In this document: in pieces, positions 19,570 to 27,687 of the stretch
Layout: every line of letters begins with the position of its first letter
Numbering within the stretch: position 1 is the first letter of the stretch
Assembly (NCBI RefSeq): GCF_015477805.1
Contig: NZ_JADLQL010000001.1
Coordinates: 744,001-808,000 of the forward strand
Source of the DNA: Nocardia flavorosea
GTDB lineage: Bacteria > Actinomycetota > Actinomycetes > Mycobacteriales > Mycobacteriaceae
Length of the DNA stretch: 64,000 nucleotides
Direction: 5' to 3'
Notes under the pieces: model-generated
The model's input: the letters and a program-made list of their open reading frames with translations, nothing else
Databases searched by the model: none
What the model was told of the DNA's origin: nothing
Position numbers and translations under genes: made by a program

Positions 19570-21654
19570 ATGGCTGCGCAAGGATTCCTGGAAGGAGCGA
19601 CCTCCACACCACAGATCTCTCCGGACCCGTCGGGTTACGCCGAGCACCGGCGTACTCCCCTGCGTTTGCCTGTGATCACCGGTGCCATCAAGAAATTGGT
19701 CGCCGATCGGCCCGCGACGGCCGATACGATCGTCTCCGCACCCGCCCCGTTGCAGCCGATCGATCTCACCGACGACGCCACCGTGGCCGAGGTGATGGAT
19801 CTGGCCATCCGGATGGGTGAAGTGGTGCTGGCCTCGGGTTCCGCCGTCACCGATACCGAGACCACAGTGCGTTTCATCGTCGCCACCTACGGTCTGTCCG
19901 AATGCGATGTCGAGGTCACCTACAACGCCATCCGCATCTCGGTGCATCGCGGCCGCCGGCTTCCCCCGGTCAGTTCCATGCGGGTGGTGCAGTACCGCTC
20001 ACTGGACTTCACCCGGCTGGCCGCGGTGGATCGGCTCACCCGCCGGATCCGTCGCGAAGTCGTGCCCCCGGCCGAGGCGCGCGCCGCACTCGATGCCATC
20101 ACCTCGGCGCCGCACCCCTACAAGCGGTGGACCGCCACCTTCGGCTGGTCGCTGATGGCCGCGGCGATTTCGCTGCTGCTCGGCGGCGGTGTACTGGTCG
20201 TCGCGTTGAGCTTTGTCACCACCGCCCTGATCGATCGGACCAACCGCGCCCTCAACCGGTACGGTCTGCCGTTCTTCTTCCAGCATCTGGTGGGCGGCGC
20301 CATCGCCGCCACACCGGCCGTGGTGCTGGCCGCCGTCGCCGAACCGCTGGGTATCTCGGTGAGTCCGACGCTGATCATCGCGGCCGGGATCACGGTGCTG
20401 CTCAGTGGGCTGAGCCTGGTGGGCTCGGTCCAGGACGCGATCACCGGGGCGCCGATCACCGCGGGCGCGCGAATGCTCGAACTGCTGATGATGACCGGCG
20501 GCATCATCGCCGGTATCGCGCTCACGCTGCGGGTCGGCGAAATGTTCGACGCAACGGTGCCCCTGGACCTCGGGCCCGGCCACGCGCTGACCAATCTGCC
20601 TGTGCAGGTCATGGCCGGCGCCACGGCCGCGCTCGCGTTCTGCCTCGCCTGCTACGCCGAGAAGAGGGCACTGGCCGCGGCCGCCGGGAGCGGCGCCATG
20701 GGCACTATCTGCTACCTGCTGGTGATGGCGGCCGGATTCGGGCCCGTGCTCGCCGCCGGTGCGGCGGCCGTGGTGATCGGCATGGTCGGTGGTCTGCTCG
20801 CCCGGCGGGCGCTGACGCCGCCGCTGGTCGTCGCACTCGCCGGTATCACCCCGCTGCTGCCCGGCCTGAGCATCTACCGCGGCCTGTACGGCATGCTCAA
20901 TGACGAGTTCACCCGCGGCGCGGACCAATTGCTGGCCGCGTTCGGTATCGGCTGCGCGCTGGCCGGTGGGGTGACCCTCGGCGAATGGTTCGACCGGACC
21001 GTGCGCCGCCCACCGATCCTGCGCAAGTTCGGGGCGCTGCGGCGCCCGGTGGTCACCCGCAAGCGGTTGCCTTCGGTGAACCTGGCCAAACGCCTGTACT
21101 CGGTGAACCTGGGCAAGCGCCGGGCCGCGCCGCTGGGCCGGGCCCACGGACCGGTGCTGGGGGCGCCGCCTGCCGCGGTCATGGCTTCGCCGGAAATGCC
21201 GCTGGGGTTCCCGGTCGCGGGGCAACTGCCGCAGGCGCCCGTGCCGGTCGCTCCGCCGGCACGGCGGACCACCGCACCACACGCACCCGTACCGCCCGCG
21301 CGCGGGCGGGCCACGGTATCCGGTTCCGGCTACAACGTCTGGACCCACGACCTGGATCCGGCACCGTTGAGTTCGGCGGTCTCGGCGCAGCCGCTGGATC
21401 TGTCCGATACTTCGGCCGTGGCGGCGTCGCCGGAGATACGCGAGATGCCGGTACTACCCGCAGATCTGCTGTCCCTGCCCACTGCGGCACTGGGTATGGC
21501 CGAGGATATGCTGCCCACCGCGGCGATACCGTTCGCCCCGCCGGAGCCGGTCGGTGTCGGCGCCGCGGCCGAGCCGGTAGGCGTGGGTGCGGGTGAATCC
21601 GGCCCCGTGCCGACAGAGCCGCTCCCCGCGTCCCGGCGCCCGGACGCCGGCTGA
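19570..21654 (+). CDS. thrE: ThrE-type threonine/serine exporter with long C-terminal tail
   Basis: 694-residue inner-membrane protein. Residues about 70-300 form the N-terminal ThrE domain (DUF1212) with helices, and about 310-485 the second domain (DUF3815), together about ten membrane helices. This is the arrangement of Corynebacterium ThrE, which exports L-threonine and L-serine. The C-terminal 200 residues are Pro/Ala/Arg-rich and predicted disordered; known ThrE proteins are about 490-530 residues and lack this tail. ATG start with GGAAGGAGCGACC overlapping the first codons downstream, so the exact start is less sure. A strong hairpin follows the gene. Confidence 0.88.
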   Translation: MAAQGFLEGATSTPQISPDPSGYAEHRRTPLRLPVITGAIKKLVADRPATADTIVSAPAPLQPIDLTDDATVAEVMDLAIRMGEVVLASGSAVTDTETTVRFIVATYGLSECDVEVTYNAIRISVHRGRRLPPVSSMRVVQYRSLDFTRLAAVDRLTRRIRREVVPPAEARAALDAITSAPHPYKRWTATFGWSLMAAAISLLLGGGVLVVALSFVTTALIDRTNRALNRYGLPFFFQHLVGGAIAATPAVVLAAVAEPLGISVSPTLIIAAGITVLLSGLSLVGSVQDAITGAPITAGARMLELLMMTGGIIAGIALTLRVGEMFDATVPLDLGPGHALTNLPVQVMAGATAALAFCLACYAEKRALAAAAGSGAMGTICYLLVMAAGFGPVLAAGAAAVVIGMVGGLLARRALTPPLVVALAGITPLLPGLSIYRGLYGMLNDEFTRGADQLLAAFGIGCALAGGVTLGEWFDRTVRRPPILRKFGALRRPVVTRKRLPSVNLAKRLYSVNLGKRRAAPLGRAHGPVLGAPPAAVMASPEMPLGFPVAGQLPQAPVPVAPPARRTTAPHAPVPPARGRATVSGSGYNVWTHDLDPAPLSSAVSAQPLDLSDTSAVAASPEIREMPVLPADLLSLPTAALGMAEDMLPTAAIPFAPPEPVGVGAAAEPVGVGAGESGPVPTEPLPASRRPDAG

Positions 21655-21702
21655 CGGAGATCCCCACGGGCGGTATCCGCCCGGTATCGTCGGGTTGCCG
21701 GT

Positions 21703-21741
21703 GCCGGCGGCGGCGCGGTACGAAGCCGCGCCGCCGCCGGC
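21703..21741 (+). terminator. Hairpin terminator after thrE
   Basis: Perfect 16-bp arms made only of G and C (21703-21718 and 21726-21741) around a 7-nt loop TACGAAG. It lies about 50 bases after the thrE stop and 50 before the heme oxygenase start, so it should separate the two transcripts unless it acts as a 5' UTR structure. Confidence 0.7.
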
Positions 21742-21791
21742 GGCGTGGAAGGAGCGGCGCACTGCCGCCGTGTTCGCAGGAAGGGTTTTGT

Positions 21792-22475
21792 ATGCCGCAG
21801 ACCACCGAGACCGCCGATCCGGCTGCCCCTTTCTCCACCCGGATCCGGGAGGCCACCGCGCGCGAACACGAGGAAGCGGAGAATTCCTCCTTCATCACCG
21901 ATATGCTCGCCGGCGCGCTCGGCATCGATTCCTACCGCCGCTACACCGCGCAGCTCTGGTTCATCTACCGGGCGCTGGAGGATCACAGCGCGGCGCTCGC
22001 CGACGATCCCGTAGCGGGACCGTTCATCAAACCCGAACTTGCGCGTACGGCGGAGCTGGAACGCGACCTGGCCCATCTGGCCGGGCCCGGCTGGCGCGAA
22101 CAACTGGACCCGCTACCCGCCACCGCCGCCTACGCCGCCCGGATCGAGGAATGCGCCCGGACCTGGCCGGGCGGCTATATCGCGCACCATTACACGCGGT
22201 ATCTGGGCGATCTGTCCGGCGGGCAGGTGATCCGCGGACACGCCGAGAAGCTGTGGGATCTACCGCATCGCGGTGACGGCGTCCGGTTCTATGTTTTCGA
22301 CGGTATCGGCAATCCGGCGGCGTTCAAACGGGAATACCGGGCCCTGCTCGACCGGATCGGCGCCGACGAACTCGAACAGCGCCGCATCCTGGACGAGGGC
22401 AAACGGGCCTTCGTCCTGAACCGCGCGGTGTTCACCGAATTGGCCGCCGAATTCGCGGTTCGGCGGCCGGGCTGA
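21792..22475 (+). CDS. Heme oxygenase (biliverdin-producing)
   Basis: 227-residue soluble enzyme of the HmuO/HO-1 family; it opens heme to biliverdin, CO and ferrous iron, giving iron from host or recycled heme. The proximal heme ligand is His26 in TAREHEEAE, and the distal helix carries GDLSGGQVIRG (about 139-149). Length is that of bacterial HmuO. ATG with GGAAGGGTTTTGT upstream. No DtxR/IdeR-type iron box is obvious in the 50 bases upstream, and no heme transporter is adjacent. It is followed by a hairpin and then a flavoprotein gene. Confidence 0.95.
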   Translation: MPQTTETADPAAPFSTRIREATAREHEEAENSSFITDMLAGALGIDSYRRYTAQLWFIYRALEDHSAALADDPVAGPFIKPELARTAELERDLAHLAGPGWREQLDPLPATAAYAARIEECARTWPGGYIAHHYTRYLGDLSGGQVIRGHAEKLWDLPHRGDGVRFYVFDGIGNPAAFKREYRALLDRIGADELEQRRILDEGKRAFVLNRAVFTELAAEFAVRRPG

Positions 22476-22490
22476 ACCCTGTCCGGCCGG

Positions 22491-22518
22491 CCGGCGGGTC
22501 TGATAGGTTTCCCGCCGG
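22491..22518 (+). terminator. Hairpin after the heme oxygenase gene
   Basis: 8-bp arms CCGGCGGG/CCCGCCGG around a 12-nt loop containing TGATAGGTTT, 15 bases after the stop. Probable terminator, although the downstream gene begins only 26 bases later. Confidence 0.5.
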
Positions 22519-22544
22519 TAACTACCGTGAGCGAAGGGTGAACC

Positions 22545-24242
22545 GTGTCCGAAACCTCTCCCGGTGACCGGGTATCCGACGAATATCCCGTGATCGTCGT
22601 CGGCGCCGGATTGGCCGGTCTCGTCGCCACCTACGAACTGACCCGGGCCGGGCACCGAGTTCTCGTCGTCGACCAGGAGAACCGCAACAATCTCGGCGGG
22701 CAGGCCTTCTGGTCGCTCGGCGGGCTGTTCTTCGTGGACAGCCCGGAACAGCGGCGGCTCGGAATCCGCGACTCCTACGAACTCGCCCTGCAGGACTGGC
22801 TGGGTTCGGCCGGATTCGACCGGGACGACGAGGACCACTGGGCCCGGCAGTGGGCGCAGGCCTACGTGCAGTTCGCGGCTACCGAGAAGCGGGACTACCT
22901 CTACGACCTCGGTCTCCGGGTGACGCCGCTGGTCGGCTGGGCCGAACGCGGTGGCGCCCTCGCCGACGGACACGGCAATTCGGTGCCGCGGTTCCACATC
23001 TCCTGGGGAACAGGCCCCGGCGTGCTCGAGGTCTTCCTGAACCCGGTCCTGGAAGCGGAACGCAACGGCCTGGTGCGGTTCGCGTTCCGGCACCGGGTCG
23101 ACGAACTGATCGTCGACGACGGTGCGGTCACCGGGGTCCGCGGCAGTGTGCTGGAGCCCACCGAGCTGCCCCGGGGGGTCGCCACGTCGCGCACCGTGGT
23201 GGACGATTTCGAATTCCGGGCCGGTGCTGTCCTGGTGACCTCCGGCGGTATCGGTCACAACCATGACCTCATCCGGCGGAACTGGCCGGTCGATCGGCTG
23301 GGGCCCGCGCCGCGCACCATGATCTCCGGGGTGCCCGCGCATGTGGACGGCCGGATGCTCGGTATCGCCGAATCCGCCGGTGCCGCACTGGTGAACCGGG
23401 ACCGCATGTGGCATTACACCGAAGGCATCAACAACTGGGACCCGATCTGGCCCGACCATGCGATCCGCATCATCCCCGGCCCGTCGTCGCTGTGGTTCGA
23501 CGCGAACGGTAAACGGCTGCCGGCGCCGTGTTTCCCCGGTTTCGACACCAACACCACCATGAAGGCGATCCTGTCGACCGGCCACGACTATTCGTGGTTC
23601 GTGCTGACCCAGGCCATCATCGAGAAGGAGTTCGCACTCTCGGGATCGGAGCAGAACCCGGATATCACCAGCAAAGACCGGCTCACCACCGTACGCAGCA
23701 GATTCACCAAGGGGGCGCCCGCCCCCGTGGAGGCGTTCAAGGAACACGGCGCCGATTTCGTGGTGGCCGATACCCTGCGCGAGCTGGTGGACGGGATGAA
23801 CGCGATCGCCCGCGGACCGCAGCTCGACTATGCGGATATGGAACGCCAGATCGTTGCGCGGGACCGGGAGATCACCAACAAGTTCAGCAAGGACGCCCAG
23901 GTGACCGCGATCCACAACGCGCGAACTTTCTTCGGTGACAAGACCGCCCGGGTCGCGAAACCGCATCGGATCCTCGATCCGGCGGCGGGGCCGCTCATCG
24001 CGGTCCGGCTCAACGTCCTCACCCGCAAGACGCTCGGCGGCCTGCAAACCGACCTGGACTCCCGGGTGATGCGCCCGGACGGCGCCCCCTTCCCCGGCCT
24101 GTACGCCGCGGGCGAGGTCGCCGGATTCGGCGGCGGTGGCGTGCACGGCTACAACGCGCTGGAAGGGACGTTCCTCGGCGGCTGCATCTTCTCCGGCCGG
24201 GCCGCGGGCCGCGCCCTCGCGCGGTCGCTGGACACGCCCTGA
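22545..24242 (+). CDS. FAD-binding dehydrogenase (fumarate reductase/KstD superfamily)
   Basis: 565-residue flavoprotein of the FAD_binding_2 group. The N-terminal dinucleotide fold is VVGAGLAGLVA (18-28) followed by an acidic strand end VVDQENRNNLGG. The C-terminal FAD loop is GLYAAGEVAGFGGGGVHGYNALEG, split as GEVAGFGGGG and HGYNALEG. It resembles a conserved mycobacterial group of FAD-binding dehydrogenases of unknown substrate; 3-ketosteroid dehydrogenase and fumarate reductase are distant relatives, so a steroid-like or enone substrate is possible but unproven. GTG start; GAGCGAAGGG upstream. Probably transcribed alone after the hairpin. Confidence 0.88.
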   Translation: MSETSPGDRVSDEYPVIVVGAGLAGLVATYELTRAGHRVLVVDQENRNNLGGQAFWSLGGLFFVDSPEQRRLGIRDSYELALQDWLGSAGFDRDDEDHWARQWAQAYVQFAATEKRDYLYDLGLRVTPLVGWAERGGALADGHGNSVPRFHISWGTGPGVLEVFLNPVLEAERNGLVRFAFRHRVDELIVDDGAVTGVRGSVLEPTELPRGVATSRTVVDDFEFRAGAVLVTSGGIGHNHDLIRRNWPVDRLGPAPRTMISGVPAHVDGRMLGIAESAGAALVNRDRMWHYTEGINNWDPIWPDHAIRIIPGPSSLWFDANGKRLPAPCFPGFDTNTTMKAILSTGHDYSWFVLTQAIIEKEFALSGSEQNPDITSKDRLTTVRSRFTKGAPAPVEAFKEHGADFVVADTLRELVDGMNAIARGPQLDYADMERQIVARDREITNKFSKDAQVTAIHNARTFFGDKTARVAKPHRILDPAAGPLIAVRLNVLTRKTLGGLQTDLDSRVMRPDGAPFPGLYAAGEVAGFGGGGVHGYNALEGTFLGGCIFSGRAAGRALARSLDTP

Positions 24243-24258
24243 CCGCACTGCACCGGGA

Positions 24259-24651
24259 TTACTCGGGTCCCGGGCGCTCGGCGTATCGCCGACTCGCCGT
24301 CACATGCGCGTGTACCTCATCGAAAAGTTCCCAGCCGTCGCACGGACCGGCGGTCCGTGCGACGGCTGGGAAGCCTCGCCGAACGGCCGCGTCGAGAAAC
24401 GCCCGGACCACACCCGGCTCGTTCAGGTTCAACCAGAGGTCGCGGGTCCCGACGACGCCCGCCGTGGAGACACCGCCGTCGGGTATACGGCGCTCCGCAC
24501 CCGGGCGAAAGACCAGTGTCAGGCCGGCCGGCGCCCCACGCTGCCGTATCCACAGGACCTCCTCGCAGCCATCCACGTGCCGGTGGTAGGTCCGCCAGCG
24601 GAATTGCTGACCACGCACAGTGAGAACGCGCGGGCGACGGCTGTTACGCAT
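24259..24651 (-). CDS. Small conserved actinobacterial protein of unknown function
   Basis: 130 residues, about 14 kDa. It has a basic N-terminus (VLTVRGQQFRWRTYHRHVDG), a beta-rich middle and a helical end (NEPGVVRAFLDAAVRRG). The pattern R-G-x-x-F-R-W-R ... L-N-x-P-x-V-V-x-x-x-L-x-x-A is one I associate with short hypothetical proteins of actinobacteria, so I take it as a real gene. The codons for about FPAVARTAGPCDGWELF contain a 45-nt perfect palindrome. It lies just upstream of an IclR gene on the same strand and converges on the FAD dehydrogenase. Confidence 0.65.
   Translation of the reverse strand: MRNSRRPRVLTVRGQQFRWRTYHRHVDGCEEVLWIRQRGAPAGLTLVFRPGAERRIPDGGVSTAGVVGTRDLWLNLNEPGVVRAFLDAAVRRGFPAVARTAGPCDGWELFDEVHAHVTASRRYAERPGPE
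24328..24372. repeat. 45-nt perfect palindrome (22-bp arms, 1-nt centre)
   Basis: Arms 24328-24349 and 24351-24372 pair perfectly around the single G at 24350; the left arm begins TTCCCAGCCGTCGCACGG. It lies inside the 3' part of the small conserved gene (minus strand) and 86 bases after the stop of the FAD dehydrogenase, so it could end that transcript. It is the longest perfect inverted repeat I found in the window. Confidence 0.85.
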
Positions 24652-24663
24652 GGCTTGCGGGCC

Positions 24664-25485
24664 TCATTCCCGGGAGAGCAGCCGGCCCGCTTCGGCCGCC
24701 AGCGCGCCCAGTTGGCGGGCCTGTAGTCCGGTATCGACGACCGGGCGGCCGGAGCCGATCCGGGTGGCCAGCGACAGCGCCGCCACCGCCACTCCCCGGC
24801 GTCGCACGGGTACCGCCACGCAGCCGATTCCGGCGACCGCTTCCTCGTTGTCCACCGCGACCCCTTGGCGGCTGCGGATCCGGGCCAGTTCCCGGTGCAG
24901 TTCCAGCCGGTCACCGATCGTGCGAGCGGTGAGCCTGGGCAGCTGTTCGCGTAAGGAGGTTTCCACGACACCGGGGTCCAGGCCGGCGAGCAGCGCTTTG
25001 CCGAGCGCGGTGCTGTGCGCCGGCAGCCGACCGCCGACCCGGGTGGGGACGGTGGCGCTGGTACGGCCACCGGTTTTGTCCAGATACACGACATCTCGGC
25101 CGTCGAGGACGCCGAGATGCCCCACCGAGGTGGTCCGCTGGCACAGTTCGTGCAGTAGCGGGCCGATCACGGCGCGCAGTTCGTTGTGCCCGGCCGCCAG
25201 CCCGCCCAGTTCCAGGGCCCGCAGGCCCAGGCGGTAGCCGCCGGGCGAATGCGCGAGCCAGCGCAACCTGATCATCTGGTCCAGGATGCGGTGCACCGTG
25301 GACCGGGGCAGACCGGTGCGCTCCACCAGGTCGTGCAGGGTGAGCATCGGTGTGGCGGGCGCGAACGCGTCCAGGATCGATGTCATCCGCTCGATCATCG
25401 ATACCGGTGGTGTGGGCCGGGCCGGTTGTCGCCCGCCCTGCCACGACCCGCCCGGCTCCGGGTCGGCCAGTACCTCGACCGTCAA
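24664..25485 (-). CDS. IclR-family transcriptional regulator
   Basis: 273 residues. The N-terminal winged helix covers about 30-90 (MIERMTSILDAFAPATPML, then LVERTGLPRSTVHRILDQM). The ligand-binding IclR domain covers about 95-270, with the typical GKALLAGL and VAVPVRRRGVAVAALSLA segments. The start is TTG 25485 with a perfect GGAGGTAA eight bases upstream. The stop is 12 bases before the small conserved gene, so these two may be co-transcribed. Effector and targets are unknown. No catabolic operon is divergent from it; a kinase gene lies upstream on the same strand behind a hairpin. Confidence 0.92.
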   Translation of the reverse strand: MTVEVLADPEPGGSWQGGRQPARPTPPVSMIERMTSILDAFAPATPMLTLHDLVERTGLPRSTVHRILDQMIRLRWLAHSPGGYRLGLRALELGGLAAGHNELRAVIGPLLHELCQRTTSVGHLGVLDGRDVVYLDKTGGRTSATVPTRVGGRLPAHSTALGKALLAGLDPGVVETSLREQLPRLTARTIGDRLELHRELARIRSRQGVAVDNEEAVAGIGCVAVPVRRRGVAVAALSLATRIGSGRPVVDTGLQARQLGALAAEAGRLLSRE

Positions 25486-25547
25486 GACTTACCTCCATCG
25501 TGCAGCCCGGTCAGCTTATGCGTAGCGAACCGGACGCTATCGACGAT

Positions 25548-25562
25548 GCCCCGTTCCGGGGC
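25548..25562 (-). terminator. Short hairpin after the Ser/Thr kinase gene
   Basis: 6-bp arms GCCCCG/CGGGGC with a three-base loop, 22 bases after the kinase stop. A modest stem with no T-run, so a weak candidate. Confidence 0.4.
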
Positions 25563-25584
25563 TGTGCAAACCCCCCCTAGCCGA

Positions 25585-27012
25585 TCATCCCGGCATGAAC
25601 GGGGCGTCGAACACGCTGCACAGCCACCGCCCGTCGACGAGTTCCATCACAGTGGACACCGACAGTTCCCGCGGTGTCTCCGCGGCGCCGGGTTCGGCGT
25701 TGAGGGTGGTGAGCTGCACCTGGACCTCGGCCCGGGTATCGGCCGCGCTCATCGTCGCCACACAGGTGGCCTTCTCGACCCGGGACCGTTCGGGATCGGC
25801 GGAGATGAGGACCCTGGCCATCGGCAGGACGGTTTCGGCCTGGCTCCTCCACTGCCCCGTGGCGCCGGCCTGTACTTCCTGTTCCCAGCCGGCCGGGTCC
25901 GCGTAGTCGTAGGTGCCGACCAGAGTCGTGTAGGCGCAGGCGGCCTGTTCGGCGGCGGCTTTCGCGCCGGCGGGCGGAGCCGGCGGACCGTCGGAGCCGG
26001 CGGTGCCGGTGCGCGAGATCCCGGTGAGCCAGGCCGCCGTGCCGAACACAGTCAGGGCCGTCGCGGCGGCGAGTGCCGTCAGCACCCGCCTGCCCCGCGA
26101 AGGCCGCCCCGGCAGAGGCGATGTGGAGGGCGCGATCGGCGGCACGGGCAGGCTCGCCGGCCGGGTGACCGGCGGGTCGACGAGCGCCCGGCGGGCGGCC
26201 AGCGCCAGCTCACCGCAAGTCGGGAAACGCTCGGCCGGGTTCTTCGCCATGGCCTTGGCGATCACCCCGTCGAAACCGCGGGGCACCCGGGGATCGGCTT
26301 CGGACGGTCGCGGGACCGGCGCATTGAGATGGGCGTTGATCAACGCGCCGGTGGTGGCCGCCGGATACGGCAACCGGCCGGTCAGCAGGTAGTACAGCGT
26401 GCAGCCCAGCGAGTACACATCGGCGCGGCGGTCGATATCGGGGCGCATCTCGAAGTATTCGGGTGCGGCGTAGTGGAAACTCGCGTACAACTCGCCGGTG
26501 CGGGTGAGCCCGTCGGAACGGTCGAGTGCCTTGGCGATACCGAAGTCGGACAGGTACACCCGCTGGTGCTCGCCCCAGGCCAGCAGGATGTTCGCGGGTT
26601 TCACATCGCGGTGCAGGATTCCGGCGGTATGCGCGTGGTCCAGGGCCCGCGCGGTCTCCTCGGTGATCCGTACGGCATGGTCGGGCCGGACGGGCCCGTC
26701 GCGCAGGACCGCCGCCACATCGGTGCCCTCGATGTACTGCATCGCCATCCAGAGGCGGTGCTGTTCTTCCCCACGGGCGTAGACGGCGACGATATTCGGG
26801 TGTGCGAGCCGTGCGACGGTATCGGCCTCGCGCAGGAACCGGGCCCGGACCTCCTGCTCGGCACCGGCCACCGGGTTCAGCAGTTTGAGGGCGACCGGGC
26901 GCGGCAGGTCACGATCGCGGGCCAGATACACCTGCCCCATTCCGCCCACGCCGAGAAGCCGCTCGATGCGGTAACCGGCGAAAACCGCGCCCGGTTCGAG
27001 TGCGCCGTTCAC
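25585..27012 (-). CDS. Membrane Ser/Thr protein kinase (PknF/PknD-like)
   Basis: 475 residues. The kinase domain covers about 14-265: glycine loop GVGGMGQVYLARD (21-33), ATP lysine Lys43 in VALKLL, catalytic HRDVKPANILL (about 134), DFGIAK and the APE motif in HYAAPEYFEM. A Pro-rich linker is followed by one membrane helix (about 300-322) and an outer domain of about 150 residues ending in RWLCSVFDAPFMPG, with a Cys pair that could bridge. Its GTG start overlaps the stop of the thioredoxin-like gene (GTGA), so the two are translationally coupled. The outer domain resembles no sensor (PASTA, NHL) I know. Confidence 0.93.
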   Translation of the reverse strand: MNGALEPGAVFAGYRIERLLGVGGMGQVYLARDRDLPRPVALKLLNPVAGAEQEVRARFLREADTVARLAHPNIVAVYARGEEQHRLWMAMQYIEGTDVAAVLRDGPVRPDHAVRITEETARALDHAHTAGILHRDVKPANILLAWGEHQRVYLSDFGIAKALDRSDGLTRTGELYASFHYAAPEYFEMRPDIDRRADVYSLGCTLYYLLTGRLPYPAATTGALINAHLNAPVPRPSEADPRVPRGFDGVIAKAMAKNPAERFPTCGELALAARRALVDPPVTRPASLPVPPIAPSTSPLPGRPSRGRRVLTALAAATALTVFGTAAWLTGISRTGTAGSDGPPAPPAGAKAAAEQAACAYTTLVGTYDYADPAGWEQEVQAGATGQWRSQAETVLPMARVLISADPERSRVEKATCVATMSAADTRAEVQVQLTTLNAEPGAAETPRELSVSTVMELVDGRWLCSVFDAPFMPG

Positions 27013-27467
27013 GCCGGCCGCAGACCGGGCCACCCGTAGGGATGGGGTCCGGGGACGAGCCCCGCCCGCCCGTCCGCGGGTTCGGTCACGGCGGGAGCGG
27101 TGGCCCCGTGTGACGGCTGTCCGTGCTCGCGCCGGAAGGTCTCCATATCCATCCACCGGATCTGCTGGACCAGTTCCTCGAGCTGAGCGGGCGGCAGGAA
27201 GCCGGCCTGCGAATGCACCAGCATGCCCTCGCGGAACGCCATGATCCACGGGTACCGGTCGACCTGTCCGGCCGCCGCCAGCGCGGGTTCGGCCTCGGCC
27301 TCGACCGTGGCGTGCACGATATCGCGATGTGTTTGCGAGGATGCCTCGTACACCGGCGCGAATCGGGTGCACCAACCGCACCAGGTCGCCCAGAAATCAA
27401 CCAGCACAATGTGATTGGTGGCAACTACCGTCTGGAAGTTCTGCTGGGTCAGTGGCGTCGTCGGCAT
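27009..27467 (-). CDS. Thioredoxin-like protein with C-terminal extension
   Basis: 152 residues. The thioredoxin fold has the active site WCGWC (29-33; Cys30, Cys33) in DFWATWCGWCTRFAP, and a YPWI segment in the cis-Pro position. There is no signal peptide, so it should act in the cytosol as a dithiol reductant. Residues 100-152 are an added Pro/Gly/Ala-rich tail not found in ordinary thioredoxin (about 105 residues). ATG 27467 has GGGAGG upstream; the longer frame is shadow. Its stop overlaps the start of the kinase gene by GTGA, which suggests the two products are made in fixed ratio. Confidence 0.9.
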   Translation of the reverse strand: MPTTPLTQQNFQTVVATNHIVLVDFWATWCGWCTRFAPVYEASSQTHRDIVHATVEAEAEPALAAAGQVDRYPWIMAFREGMLVHSQAGFLPPAQLEELVQQIRWMDMETFRREHGQPSHGATAPAVTEPADGRAGLVPGPHPYGWPGLRPA

Positions 27468-27673
27468 CTGTCGTCCTCCCGGCGGCCCGCGCCGACCGCC
27501 CCGCGTGCGTATCACCCGTCCGGAAATACTCCCATGAACGAGCGCCGGATGCCCGGCGAAGAAGTACTGCCGGACAGCCGTTGCCCGGCAGCCTACGCGG
27601 TCCGAGCAGCACGGGGCCGATCGGTGCTGGGCGCGCGGTACGGCCCCGGCCGGCCGCGACCACGGACCCGAAC

Positions 27674-27687
27674 GATAACGTGTTCTC
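27674..27687 (+). promoter_or_regulatory. Weak KstR-like box and -10 before the thioesterase gene
   Basis: GATAACGTGTTCTC keeps the AAC-GT-GTT core and one full half-site arm of the KstR operator (consensus TnnAACnnGTTnnA) but misses both outer bases. TAACGT (27676-27681) fits a -10 six bases before the ATG, which would give a leaderless message. I list it because two better boxes lie nearby. Confidence 0.35.

Noticed and set aside
19999-21348. 449-residue minus-strand frame, His/Gln-rich
   Set aside because: Antisense of thrE; no start signal, no similarity.
22260-24248. 662-residue minus-strand frame
   Set aside because: Antisense of the FAD-binding dehydrogenase, whose FAD motifs are intact on the other strand.
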